From the NCBI GenBank assembly GCA_007280205.1, contig QYPX01000081.1, positions 1-64,000 of the forward strand: DNA of 64,000 nucleotides. The letters are read 5' to 3'. Under the pieces are notes generated by a model. That model was not told where the DNA came from, did no database searches, and saw only the letters and a program-made list of their open reading frames with translations. This document shows, piece by piece, positions 1-8,787 of the stretch. This DNA comes from Comamonadaceae bacterium (GTDB lineage Bacteria; Pseudomonadota; Gammaproteobacteria; Burkholderiales; Burkholderiaceae_C). The first letter of the stretch is position 1. Each line of letters starts with the position of its first letter. The position numbers and the translations under genes were made by a program.

Positions 1-497
1 CACCATCTTCCCAAAAACACAAACTTACGGATTCCAAAAATTTCAACCGGCTCATGCGCCTGGTGAGTGATTCCATGCTCATCTACCGAGCCAGACTTGC
101 GTGTGACCCGCACTAAAACTGTTTTTACACGGCCTGGACCAGGAGCGGTAGTAGGTCAATGTCTGTTTTGGAATGGTTGGGATTTTTTGACGTCAGCGAC
201 GTACGGTTGCTGACGTCCTGTGCGGTGTTGGCAAGATTTTAGGGAAATCCCCCATGTTCAATGCGCGCAGGCACAAATAGTTGTACACCGGCGAACAAAC
301 CGCAATCTCCGCAACTCGGAGAATCCTAGTGCACAGTGTTTAGGTTAGGTTGATGGAAGATGCTGAGGCGAACTTGACGCCAATCTCGACGAGACTTGAC
401 CAATTTACGCGCTCGATGGGAACACCATGGCCACCGCCTTGGCTTGCATTTAAAGCTGTGTATGTTCAAAAAATTCTTGATTTGATATTGGAGTGAT
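1..497. other. Intergenic region upstream of the aminotransferase gene
   Basis: No gene is supported in the first 497 bases. The only listed ORF here (326-634, minus) overlaps the start of the aminotransferase gene and has no recognisable content. The region holds a 9-bp inverted repeat (listed separately) and becomes A/T-richer just before the gene. It probably carries the promoter of the 498-2091 gene pair, but I cannot name convincing -35/-10 boxes. The gene that precedes it lies outside the window. Confidence 0.6.
189..217. promoter_or_regulatory. Inverted repeat gacgtcagc-N11-gctgacgtc
   Basis: Two perfect 9-base arms are separated by 11 bases. The left arm and the preceding base form the perfect palindrome tgacgtca. 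It lies about 280 bases upstream of the aminotransferase start. Neither strand has a T-run after the hairpin, so it does not look like an intrinsic terminator. A protein-binding operator is possible, but function is inferred only from symmetry. Confidence 0.3.
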
Positions 498-1796
498 ATG
501 CACCGCGAACCGCAACTCAACAATGCCGCCCTGATGGCGCGCCGCCAGACCGCCATCCCCCGCGGCGTGGGCCAAAGCCACGAAGTCTTCATCGCCCGCG
601 GAGAGAACGCTGAGGTTTGGGATGTCGAGGGCAAGCGCTACATCGATTTTGCCGGCGGCATCGCCGTGCTAAATACCGGGCACCGCCATCCGGCCATCAT
701 TGCCGCCGTCAAGTCACAGCTCGACCTCTACACGCACACCTGCTTCCAGGTGCTGGCCTACGAGCCCTACGTTGAACTGGCCGAGCGCATCAACGCGCTG
801 GCACCGGGTAACTTTGCCAAGAAAACCATGTTCCTGAGCACCGGCGCCGAAGCGGTGGAGAACGCCGTCAAGATTGCGCGCTCCTACACCAAGCGCAGCG
901 CCGTCATCGCTTTCACCAGCGGCTACCACGGGCGCACCCTGCTGACGCTGGGCCTGACCGGCAAGGTCGCGCCCTACAAGACCGGCTTTGGCCCGTTCCC
1001 GGGCGAGATCTTCCACGCGCGCTTCCCCGATGCGCTGCACGGCGTGAGCGTCGATGATTCGATCGCCTCGGTCGAGTCGCTGTTCAAGAATGACGTCGAA
1101 GCCAGTCGTGTCGCGGCCATCATCGTTGAGCCGGTGCAGGGCGAAGGCGGCTTCAACGTCGCGCCACCCCAGTTCCTGCAGCGCCTGCGCGCGCTGTGCG
1201 ACCAGCACGGCATCGTCATGATCGCCGACGAAATCCAGACCGGCGCCGGACGCACTGGCAGCTGGTTTGCGATTGAGCAAAGCGGCATCGCACCCGACCT
1301 GATCACCATGGCCAAATCGATGGCCGGCGGTTTCCCGATCTCGGCTGTCGTCGGGCGCGCCGAAGTTATGGATGCACCGGCGGCGGGCGGACTCGGTGGC
1401 ACCTACGCCGGCAGCCCGATGTCGTGCGCAGCGGGTCTGGCCGTGCTCGACATCTTCGAGAAAGAAAACCTGCTTGAGCGCAGCCGGAAGTTGGGCGTGC
1501 GCCTGATGGCCAGCCTCAAAGCCATGGCGACGAAGAACCGCTGCATCGTCGATGTGCGTGGACTCGGTGCCATGGTGGCGATTGAGCTGTGCAAGAACGG
1601 CGACCTGCAGCAACCCGATGCCGACACGACCAAGCGCCTGTGCGCCGAAGCCACGAAGCGCGGTCTGATCCTGCTGTCCTGCGGCACCTACGGCAACGTC
1701 ATCCGTATTTTGGTGCCACTGACCGCCAGCGACGCTATCGTCGATGAAGGCCTGGCCATCATCGATGCGGCGCTCGGCGCGATACAGGAAAACTGA
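498..1796 (+). CDS. gabT: Class III omega-aminotransferase, 4-aminobutyrate aminotransferase type
   Basis: A PLP-dependent fold-type I aminotransferase that moves the terminal amino group of GABA or a similar omega-amino acid to an oxo acid such as 2-oxoglutarate, giving a semialdehyde. At 432 residues it matches the usual GabT length (about 425). Visible class III features are GAEAVENAVKIAR, the cofactor-contacting aspartate in MIADEIQTGAGRTG and the PLP lysine in ITMAKSMAGGFP. The start has a GGAG box seven bases upstream. The cupin gene begins one base after its stop, so the two are probably co-transcribed. A HyuBA pair, an importer and an aldehyde dehydrogenase downstream suggest it acts on omega-amino acids released from lactams. 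A 5-aminovalerate, 6-aminohexanoate or beta-alanine transaminase is equally possible from sequence alone. Confidence 0.88.
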   Translation: MHREPQLNNAALMARRQTAIPRGVGQSHEVFIARGENAEVWDVEGKRYIDFAGGIAVLNTGHRHPAIIAAVKSQLDLYTHTCFQVLAYEPYVELAERINALAPGNFAKKTMFLSTGAEAVENAVKIARSYTKRSAVIAFTSGYHGRTLLTLGLTGKVAPYKTGFGPFPGEIFHARFPDALHGVSVDDSIASVESLFKNDVEASRVAAIIVEPVQGEGGFNVAPPQFLQRLRALCDQHGIVMIADEIQTGAGRTGSWFAIEQSGIAPDLITMAKSMAGGFPISAVVGRAEVMDAPAAGGLGGTYAGSPMSCAAGLAVLDIFEKENLLERSRKLGVRLMASLKAMATKNRCIVDVRGLGAMVAIELCKNGDLQQPDADTTKRLCAEATKRGLILLSCGTYGNVIRILVPLTASDAIVDEGLAIIDAALGAIQEN

Positions 1797-1797
1797 T

Positions 1798-2091
1798 ATG
1801 ACTACCAGCGATCGCCCGCAGGCTGTCCCGACGCAGCAATTGTCGAATGAGCACTTTATCGTCACCGAATGGCGCTTTGCGCCTGGCGCCGAAACCGGCT
1901 GGCACACGCATGGACACAACTATGTCGTCGTCCCGCAAACCAACGGTGAACTGCTGTTGGAAACACCCGACGGACATATCACAGCGCCGCTTGTCGCCGG
2001 GCAGTCGTATGCCCGCACCATTGGTGTGCGGCACAACGTCATCAACCCGAGCAGTCAGGAGGTGGTGTTCATCGAGATTGAAGCGCGCTAA
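1798..2091 (+). CDS. Small single-domain cupin protein
   Basis: A 97-residue protein made of one cupin beta-barrel. The metal-binding motif is visible as GWHTHGHNYVVV followed by a later histidine in GVRHNVINPS. The ORF track begins it at 1744 inside the aminotransferase gene. The ATG at 1798, one base after that gene's stop, is the better start because it gives a protein beginning just before the cupin fold. Small cupins of this kind accompany class III transaminases in beta-alanine-type catabolic operons (BauB is an example), where their role is not well defined. Translational coupling to the aminotransferase is likely. Whether it is an enzyme or a small-molecule sensor cannot be told. Confidence 0.8.
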   Translation: MTTSDRPQAVPTQQLSNEHFIVTEWRFAPGAETGWHTHGHNYVVVPQTNGELLLETPDGHITAPLVAGQSYARTIGVRHNVINPSSQEVVFIEIEAR

Positions 2092-2250
2092 GGTCCGCGC
2101 GCCAGGCTGGCCATTGCGCTGGCACAGCAGGCGACGGTAATTAATAGGCGATCGGCTAGGGAAAACCCGCTGCCTCGGGCATGATTTTTGCTGCATGATG
2201 GGCGGCCCCGAGTCAACCCATTTTTTTGCACCAATTAAAACCAACTAGCG

Positions 2251-3198
2251 ATGTTCAAGCACTACCAAACAACAGAAGTGCCGCAACACCATGAATATGG
2301 CTTCTGGCGGGAAGTGATCGCCAAGAATTACTTCAACCTGCAACTCGATTTTCGGAACAACCAACTTTTCAAAGGCTCGCTTTCGGCTTGGGAACTGGGC
2401 ATGGTCTCGCTCTCCAAACTTGAGTGCAGCGCCTTGCGCTACCAGCGCCTGCGCCAGCATTGTCAGGCTGATGCACCTCAGATTCTTGTGACCGTTCCGC
2501 TGCACAGCGAGGTTGAGTTCTCGCAACTCGGGCGCACCACACGTTGCGCACCGGGTCAGTTCATTCTGGAACACAGTGACGAACCCTATGAATTCAGTCA
2601 CGGCGCCGAAAACGACATGTGGGTCATCAAGGTGCCTGAGAGTGCACTCAAAGCGCGCGTTGGCAACACCAGTCGCTTCTGTGCGCAACACTTCGATACC
2701 ACCCAGGGCATGGGGCTTCTTTTTAGCGACTACCTGCAGCTGATCTCGCGTCACTGCGACAAGCAGCCCAGCGAAGCCGCGCTGGCGCTGATGGGTGTCC
2801 AATTGATCGAACTGCTCGGAACCACTCTGAGGGAAGATTCTTCGGTGCTGCAGTCCTCTGTTTCCGTCGTGCGCAGCGCCCACCTGGCGCGAATTGATGC
2901 CTATGTGCGCGAGAACCTGAGCGATCCGGATCTGACACCTGAACTGCTGGCCGCGCGCCATGGCATATCGGTGCGCTACCTGCATACGTTGTTCACGGAA
3001 ACCGGGCAATCAGTTGCCCAGTGGATTCGTGATCTGCGCCTGCAGCGCGCGCATGAAAAGTTGGTGACAGCGCTGCCTGGCACGTCCATTTCGCAGATCG
3101 CCTATGCCTGTGGCTTCAACGACCAAAGCCAATTCAATCACGCTTTCAAACGCCGTTTCGAGCACTCGCCCGGCGAGCTGCTCAAGCCCCGGCACTAG
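2251..3198 (+). CDS. AraC-family transcriptional regulator
   Basis: A 315-residue cytoplasmic regulator. Residues about 1-200 form an N-terminal effector-binding domain of the kind seen in FeaR-like AraC proteins. The C-terminal 100 residues are the double helix-turn-helix, with typical AraC signatures such as ISQIAYACGFNDQSQFNHAFKRRF. It sits 193 bases upstream of hyuB on the same strand. An AraC regulator beside an ATP-dependent oxoprolinase/lactamase pair is the arrangement of the lactam sensor OplR and oplBA in Pseudomonas putida. By that analogy it would activate the HyuBA and transporter genes in response to their substrate. The 7-bp palindrome 48 bases before hyuB is a candidate target, although AraC proteins more often bind direct repeats. 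Confidence 0.9.
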   Translation: MFKHYQTTEVPQHHEYGFWREVIAKNYFNLQLDFRNNQLFKGSLSAWELGMVSLSKLECSALRYQRLRQHCQADAPQILVTVPLHSEVEFSQLGRTTRCAPGQFILEHSDEPYEFSHGAENDMWVIKVPESALKARVGNTSRFCAQHFDTTQGMGLLFSDYLQLISRHCDKQPSEAALALMGVQLIELLGTTLREDSSVLQSSVSVVRSAHLARIDAYVRENLSDPDLTPELLAARHGISVRYLHTLFTETGQSVAQWIRDLRLQRAHEKLVTALPGTSISQIAYACGFNDQSQFNHAFKRRFEHSPGELLKPRH

Positions 3199-3323
3199 CC
3201 CGACGACTCCGGTCGCGATCAGGGTAATCCCCGGTCTGCGGTGCACGCAGACGCAATAAATTGAGCATCCTGGGACAAAGCAAAAAGTCCCTCAAGCCCC
3301 AGAATTTCTCCTGTACAGAGCTT

Positions 3324-3343
3324 CGTTTCAATTGACTGAAACG
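3324..3343. promoter_or_regulatory. Palindrome cgtttca-N6-tgaaacg upstream of hyuB
   Basis: Two perfect 7-base arms are separated by attgac, ending 48 bases before the hyuB start codon, in the gap between the AraC gene and the HyuBA/transporter operon. Position and symmetry suit an operator for that operon. I saw no second copy in the window, so a role in regulation is inference only. Confidence 0.35.
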
Positions 3344-3391
3344 ACCCATGGATGGCACGCTGTTGGCTCGCGGCGCGCCGAGGAGAAACTG

Positions 3392-5140
3392 ATGGCGAAC
3401 CTGAAAAAAGTCGACCCGATCACGCTGGCTGTGGTGCGCGGTGCGCTGGAAACGACGCAACGCGAAATGACGCTAACGCTGGAGAAGACGGCGCGCTCCA
3501 GCGTCTTCAATGTCGCCCATGACTACAGCAATGCGCTGTTCAATCACCGCGCCGAAATGATTCTGCAGGGGCAGGATATTCCGATCCACCTGGGCAGCCT
3601 GATGCCCGCCATGAAGGCTGTGGCCAACTACTTTGGCGACGACATCGAAGACGGCGATGTGATCTACCACAACGACCCCGTCATGATGGGCAGCCACATT
3701 CTGGACTGCTGCATGTACAAGCCGGTGTTCTATCAGGGCAAACTGGTGTTCTGGAGCGTCTGCAAGGGCCATGTCTCCGACATCGGTGGGCCGGTGCCGG
3801 CCGGCTACAACCCGGACGCAAAAGAGATTTACGCCGAAGGCCTGCGCATACCGCCGGTCAAACTCTGGGCCGCTGGCAAACCGCGCAATGACGTGATCAA
3901 CTTCCTGATGTCCAACGTGCGCTCACGGCGCGACTGGGAAGGCGACCTGCGCGCGCAATACGGTGCCGTGTCGATTGGTGAACGCAATCTGATCGCCCTG
4001 CTCGACAAGTATGGCGTGGAGGAAGTGCAGGCCTGCATTGATGAGCTCCTGAACATGGCAGACCGCACCATGCGCGGCCTCTTCAGCAGCGTTAAGGACG
4101 GCACCTACGAGGCCAGCGCGGTTCTCGAAGACGCTGGCCACGGCCTGGGCGAACTCACCATCACGGCCACTGTCACGGTGCAGGGCGACAACTGCCACAT
4201 CAAGATTCAAAGCCCACCGCAGGTGCCTTACTTCATCAATTCCTACGAGGGCAATTCCTATTCTGGCGTTTACCTCGGCTTGATGATGTTTGCCCGCGTT
4301 GCGCCACCCTACAACGAAGGCCTGTACCGCTGCGTCAGCCTGGACCTCGGACCCAAGGGCACGTTGTGCAACGCAGCCGAACCTGCGCCGCACGTGAACT
4401 GCACCACAACGCCGATGGAGACACTGGCCGACGCCGTGCGTCTGGCGTTGGAGAAGGCTGCCCCGGAGCGTGCTGTAGGTTCCTGGTGTCACTCCAGCGG
4501 CATCAACATTGCCGGGCGCGACACGCGCAACAACGAAGAATACGTGACCATGATTCTGGCCTCGCTGATTGGCGGCGCCGGTGCCACACCGCACCTCGAT
4601 GGCTGGAACGCAGTCGGACCGCAATGCTGCTTTGGCGCTTTAAGCTCGGGCGACATCGAGATCATGGAGTACTCGTACCCGATCCAGATCCACCGCTACG
4701 GCCTGGTGCAAGACAGCGGCGGCGCCGGCTATCACCGCGGCGGTTGCGCCACGGTCTGGGAGGTTGAGCCGCTGGCACACGAGATGACCGCTATCACTTT
4801 CGGCGAAGGTCGCCACTACGGCGCCCTGGGTGCCAATGGCGCCGACAGTGCCCGTCCCGATCTGAAACTGGGCCGCATCGAACGCAAGCACGGCGCTGAG
4901 GTGGTCGATGTGATGCGCAGCAACGCGATTCTGACGATCAAGCCGGGTGACCGGGTCGCCACCACCAACCCTGGAGGCGGCGGCTGGGGCAAACCGCTGG
5001 CGCGCGAAATCGAACGCGTGGTTGATGACGTGCGCAACGGCTACGTTTCGCAGCAGGCAGCAGCCGACGAATACGGTGTGGCAGTGGACGCCAACACCTG
5101 GACCGGAACGCCCTGCGGGCCACGCCTGACCTCCGTCTGA
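3392..5140 (+). CDS. hyuB: Hydantoinase B / oxoprolinase beta-type subunit (HyuB), first copy
   Basis: The 582-residue catalytic partner of HyuA in ATP-dependent hydrolysis of cyclic amides (N-methylhydantoin, 5-oxoproline or lactams). The family hallmark is present as GHVSDIGGPVPAG near residue 130, followed by the conserved stretch EIYAEGLRIPPVKLW. The C-terminal half has the glycine-rich DSGGAGYHRGG and NPGGGGWG motifs. The ORF track starts at 3332, but the ATG at 3392 follows a strong aggagaa ribosome site and gives the usual family N-terminus (VDPITLAVVRGAL). hyuA follows after 46 bases. The same superfamily includes acetone and acetophenone carboxylases, but those usually come with additional subunits that are not seen here. 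Confidence 0.9.
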   Translation: MANLKKVDPITLAVVRGALETTQREMTLTLEKTARSSVFNVAHDYSNALFNHRAEMILQGQDIPIHLGSLMPAMKAVANYFGDDIEDGDVIYHNDPVMMGSHILDCCMYKPVFYQGKLVFWSVCKGHVSDIGGPVPAGYNPDAKEIYAEGLRIPPVKLWAAGKPRNDVINFLMSNVRSRRDWEGDLRAQYGAVSIGERNLIALLDKYGVEEVQACIDELLNMADRTMRGLFSSVKDGTYEASAVLEDAGHGLGELTITATVTVQGDNCHIKIQSPPQVPYFINSYEGNSYSGVYLGLMMFARVAPPYNEGLYRCVSLDLGPKGTLCNAAEPAPHVNCTTTPMETLADAVRLALEKAAPERAVGSWCHSSGINIAGRDTRNNEEYVTMILASLIGGAGATPHLDGWNAVGPQCCFGALSSGDIEIMEYSYPIQIHRYGLVQDSGGAGYHRGGCATVWEVEPLAHEMTAITFGEGRHYGALGANGADSARPDLKLGRIERKHGAEVVDVMRSNAILTIKPGDRVATTNPGGGGWGKPLAREIERVVDDVRNGYVSQQAAADEYGVAVDANTWTGTPCGPRLTSV

Positions 5141-5186
5141 ATTGCGCAAGCTCCCAGCCCTCACATTTTTGAAAGAGAAACTCATC

Positions 5187-7259
5187 ATGACTTACCGATT
5201 GGGCGTAGATGCCGGTGGCACTTTTACCGACTTTGTGCTGGCCGATGACAAGGGCAATGTGCACTTGTTCAAATCGACATCAACACCGGAAGACGGCACG
5301 CTGGCCATTGCCGACGGTTTTGCCCAGATTGCAGAGAAACTGGGCCGTCCGATGACCGACATCCTGGCGGAAACCGAACTCTGCGTGAACGGCACTACCG
5401 TGGGCCTGAACGCCTTGATCCAGCACAAGGGCGTCAAGACGGGCCTGATCTGCACTGAAGGCCATGAGGACTCGCTTGAAATACGCCTGGGCCACAAGGA
5501 AGAAGGCTACCGCTACGACGCAGAATACCCACCAGCCAAGATACTGGTCGACCGCCACCTGCGTGTGCCGGTGCGCGAGCGCGTACTGGCCGACGGCAGT
5601 ATCCGCACACCGATGCACGAAGAGGATGTGCGCGCTGCCTGCGAGTTGTTCAAGCGCGAAGGTGTGAAGGCTGTCGCCATCTCCTTCCTGTGGTCGGTGG
5701 CCAACGAGGCGCACGAGCGCCGCGCCGCTGAAATCGTGCGCCAGATGATGCCTGATGTCTACGTCTCGGTCGGCATTGAAGTCTTTCCGCAAATGCGCGA
5801 GTACACACGCACCTCGACCGCTGTCGTCAACGCCTATCTGGGCCCGGTCCTGCAGGCCTACGTTGACCGCATCGACCAGTTTTTCCGTGACAACGGCATC
5901 AAGGTTCCGGTGCGTTACTTTCAGTCCAACGGCGGCATGGCCGCACGCGCGGTGATGATCTCGCGCGCGGTCAACGCTATCAACTCGGGGCCGGCCTCGG
6001 CACCGATGGCCGGCGCGTATGTGACGCAGCCACTGGGTCTGAAGAACTTCATCACCATCGACATGGGCGGCACGTCCTTCGACATCACGCTCACGCACGA
6101 CGGCAAAACCAACATTAACAAGGACATTGATTTCCTGCGCTATCGCGTCGGCACACCGATGATCCAGGTCGAGACCCTCGGTGCGGGCGGTGGCTCGATC
6201 GCCTGGATCGACCAGATGGGTGTTCTCAACATGGGGCCGCAGTCGGCCGGCGCCACCCCCGGTCCGGCCTGTTACCTGCGCGGGGGCACGCTGCCCACCG
6301 TGACCGACGCCAATGTGGCGCTGGGCTACCTCAATCCGGAGTACCTGCTCGGCGGGCGCTTGCCGATCAATGCCGCGGCCTCGCGCCAGGCGATTACCAG
6401 CCACATTGCCGAACCGCTGGGCATCGGCGTGGCCAAGGCCGCTTACGGCATGTTTCAGATCGTCAACAACAACATGGTCAATGGCATCCGGCGCGTCTCG
6501 ATCGAGCGTGGCTACGACCCGCGTGACTTTGCCCTGATTGGCGCCGGCGGTGCCACCGGGCTGCACATCACGGCGCTGGCGCAGGAGATTGGCTGTCGCA
6601 CTGTGCTCGTGCCCAAGCTGGCATCCGGACTGTGCGCATTCGGCCAGATCCTGTCGGACGTGAAATACAACTACATGGCGGCCACGCCAACGCGGTTGGA
6701 CGAGCGCGCCAATCTGGACAAACTCGAAGAGCGCTTCAAAACGCTGGAGAACGAGGCCGTCACGGCCCTACTCGCAGAAGGCATCACACGCGACCTGATC
6801 GCATTCAAGCGCAGCTTGGACATGCGTTACGTGGGACAGGTCCACGAGTGCACGGTCGATATCGGCGACACCGTGGCCAATAGCGCCAACTTGCCGACGA
6901 TCAAACAGAAGTTTCATGACCTGCACAAGCAATTGTTCACGTACAACGAACCTGACAGCCTGGTTGAAATCGTCAACATTGAATCCACCGTTTATGGCAA
7001 GACAGCCTTGTTGCCGCCGCAACTACTGGCCAAGGGTGGCAAGCCCGAGGCAGCCATCAAAGCGCGCCGCGCGATGATATTCAGTGCCGATGGCGGGCCC
7101 ACCGACACGCCAGTCTATGACGGCGAAGCGCTCGGCGCCGGCGATCAGGTGCAGGGGCCAGCGGTAATTGAAGAGCCGACCACCACCATCGTCGTCAACC
7201 CGGGCTGGACTGCGCGCTTGGATGAGAGCGGCAGCTACGTCATCACGTGCGCAGCCTGA
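5187..7259 (+). CDS. hyuA: Hydantoinase A / oxoprolinase alpha-type subunit (HyuA), first copy
   Basis: The 690-residue ATP-binding subunit that activates the cyclic amide substrate by phosphorylation, working with the HyuB encoded just upstream. It begins with the ASKHA-type phosphate loop GVDAGGTFTDFVLAD. A second ATP-binding loop is seen as FITIDMGGTSFDITL, and later come GAGGGSIAWID and ATPGPACYLRGG. The ORF track's TTG at 5142 is rejected in favour of the ATG at 5187, which sits behind gaaagagaaa and places the ATP loop at the N-terminus as in other family members. It is followed 17 bases later by the transporter ATPase gene, so hydrolysis and uptake are probably co-expressed. Substrate could be a lactam, 5-oxoproline or hydantoin. 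Confidence 0.9.
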   Translation: MTYRLGVDAGGTFTDFVLADDKGNVHLFKSTSTPEDGTLAIADGFAQIAEKLGRPMTDILAETELCVNGTTVGLNALIQHKGVKTGLICTEGHEDSLEIRLGHKEEGYRYDAEYPPAKILVDRHLRVPVRERVLADGSIRTPMHEEDVRAACELFKREGVKAVAISFLWSVANEAHERRAAEIVRQMMPDVYVSVGIEVFPQMREYTRTSTAVVNAYLGPVLQAYVDRIDQFFRDNGIKVPVRYFQSNGGMAARAVMISRAVNAINSGPASAPMAGAYVTQPLGLKNFITIDMGGTSFDITLTHDGKTNINKDIDFLRYRVGTPMIQVETLGAGGGSIAWIDQMGVLNMGPQSAGATPGPACYLRGGTLPTVTDANVALGYLNPEYLLGGRLPINAAASRQAITSHIAEPLGIGVAKAAYGMFQIVNNNMVNGIRRVSIERGYDPRDFALIGAGGATGLHITALAQEIGCRTVLVPKLASGLCAFGQILSDVKYNYMAATPTRLDERANLDKLEERFKTLENEAVTALLAEGITRDLIAFKRSLDMRYVGQVHECTVDIGDTVANSANLPTIKQKFHDLHKQLFTYNEPDSLVEIVNIESTVYGKTALLPPQLLAKGGKPEAAIKARRAMIFSADGGPTDTPVYDGEALGAGDQVQGPAVIEEPTTTIVVNPGWTARLDESGSYVITCAA

Positions 7260-7276
7260 AGCGGGACCTTTAAAGC

Positions 7277-8050
7277 ATGTCTACCAGCCCGGTCGCCAAC
7301 TGCCTGCAGGCCGACGACGTGTCGGTCACCTTTGCCGGGCTGCGCGCGCTCAAGCACGTCAGCCTGCGCCTGGAGCGCGGGCAGATCGTGGGGCTGATCG
7401 GACCCAATGGTGCCGGCAAGACAACCCTGGTCAACGTGCTCACTGGATTCAACGCATTGAACACGGGGCGTGTCCTGCTTGATACAACCGTGCTGCATGG
7501 ACTCACTGCCGACGCCTTTCGGCGCCAGGGTGTGGCACGGACCTTTCAGGGTGGTCGACTGTTTCGCAACCTGAGCGTTCAGGACAACCTGGAGGTCACG
7601 GCAGTCGGCCTAGGCATGTCACGGCGCGCCGCCACGGCAGAGGCGCAGCGCGTTCTGCAGTGGATGGATCTGACGCATCTGGCGGATCGGTTGGCCGGGG
7701 TTCTGCCCTATACGGACGAGCGGCGCGTCGGCATTGCGCGCGCCATCATCGGGCGTCCGGCCTTCCTGCTGCTCGACGAACCGGCCGCCGGCATGAGCGA
7801 GCACGAGGCGGCTGATTTGCGCGCCATCATTGCCCGCATTGCGCAGGAGATTGGCTGCGGCGTTCTGTTGATCGAACACAACGTACGCCTCGTGCTGAGC
7901 ATTTGCAGCTACATCGTGGTGCTCGACACCGGCGAGGTAATCGAGCAGGGGGACCCGGACCGCATTCGCCAAAGCGAGCGCGTGCGTCACGCCTACATGG
8001 GAACGGCAGCCGAAACGGTCGCCGATCCACTGGCGGCGGAGGACGCATGA
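7277..8050 (+). CDS. Liv-type ABC transporter ATP-binding protein (LivG-like)
   Basis: A 257-residue ATPase of the branched-chain amino acid/amide importer class. Walker A is GPNGAGKTT. The LivG-specific segment VARTFQGGRLFRNLSVQDNL follows it, and Walker B is AFLLLDEPAAGM. The signature loop reads LPYTDERRVGIARAI rather than the usual LSYGxQRRLEIARAL, a mild departure. It overlaps the next ATPase gene by four bases (ATGA), which indicates tight co-translation. Both ATPases, both permeases and the binding protein lie in one run directly behind hyuBA, so the imported molecule is probably the HyuBA substrate rather than leucine. Confidence 0.93.
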   Translation: MSTSPVANCLQADDVSVTFAGLRALKHVSLRLERGQIVGLIGPNGAGKTTLVNVLTGFNALNTGRVLLDTTVLHGLTADAFRRQGVARTFQGGRLFRNLSVQDNLEVTAVGLGMSRRAATAEAQRVLQWMDLTHLADRLAGVLPYTDERRVGIARAIIGRPAFLLLDEPAAGMSEHEAADLRAIIARIAQEIGCGVLLIEHNVRLVLSICSYIVVLDTGEVIEQGDPDRIRQSERVRHAYMGTAAETVADPLAAEDA

Positions 8051-8787
8051 ATCTGCTCGAAATCCATGACCTGAACGTGCGCTATGGCGGCATCACCGCA
8101 CTGCACAAGCTCAGTCTCACGATCAAGGCCGGCGAGACGGTAATGGTCACCGGTCCGAACGGGGCCGGCAAGTCAACGCTGCTCAAGACCATTGCCGGGC
8201 TGGTAAAACCGCAACATGGCAGCGTGGTTTTTGATGGACAACTCATCACCGGTTGCGCGCCGGAAACCATTGCCGCTGCCGGTTTTTCAATGGTGCCCGA
8301 AGGGCGCCAGGTGTTCAACTCGCTAACCGTGCTGGAAAACCTGCGTGTTGGCACCGGTATGCGGCGCAACAAGCTCGCCGTCGCAGCCGATCTCGATTAC
8401 GTGATGGACGTCTTTCCCGTGTTGGGTGAACGCGCCCTGTCGCAGGCCGGCATGCTCTCGGGCGGCCAGCAGCAGATGCTGGTCATTGGCCGCGGCCTGA
8501 TGACAGCGCCCAGGCTGTTGGTCATCGACGAGCCCTCGCTGGGTCTGGCCCCGCTGGTCACCGATCAGGTCTATGAAGCGCTAATGCGCCTGCGTGTCGA
8601 GCGCGATCTGACGCTGCTGATCGTCGAGCAAAGCGCCAGCCGCGCCGTCATGACGGGCGGGCGCATGGTGATGTTGCGCGAGGGCCGCATCGTGCTCGAA
8701 GGCGATCCGCGCGAACTCACTGCGCACCAGATGCAACAGGCCTATTTTGGCTACGAAGATGAACCCGCTACTGAGAGCACGCCATGA
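8047..8787 (+). CDS. Liv-type ABC transporter ATP-binding protein (LivF-like)
   Basis: The second ATPase of the importer, 246 residues. Walker A is GPNGAGKSTLLKTIAGL, the LivF-type Q-loop region is VPEGRQVFNSLTVLENL, the signature is MLSGGQQQMLVIGRGLM and Walker B is LLVIDEPSLGLAP. The ORF track starts it 144 bases upstream at 7903, inside the other ATPase gene. The ATG at 8047 overlaps the previous stop in an ATGA junction and gives the standard N-terminus. It also overlaps the downstream permease gene by ATGA at 8784, so three genes are translationally coupled. Confidence 0.93.
   Translation: MNLLEIHDLNVRYGGITALHKLSLTIKAGETVMVTGPNGAGKSTLLKTIAGLVKPQHGSVVFDGQLITGCAPETIAAAGFSMVPEGRQVFNSLTVLENLRVGTGMRRNKLAVAADLDYVMDVFPVLGERALSQAGMLSGGQQQMLVIGRGLMTAPRLLVIDEPSLGLAPLVTDQVYEALMRLRVERDLTLLIVEQSASRAVMTGGRMVMLREGRIVLEGDPRELTAHQMQQAYFGYEDEPATESTP

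Noticed and set aside
5280-6566. A 428-codon minus-strand ORF inside the first hyuA
   Set aside because: Shadow of hyuA with no recognisable family motif.
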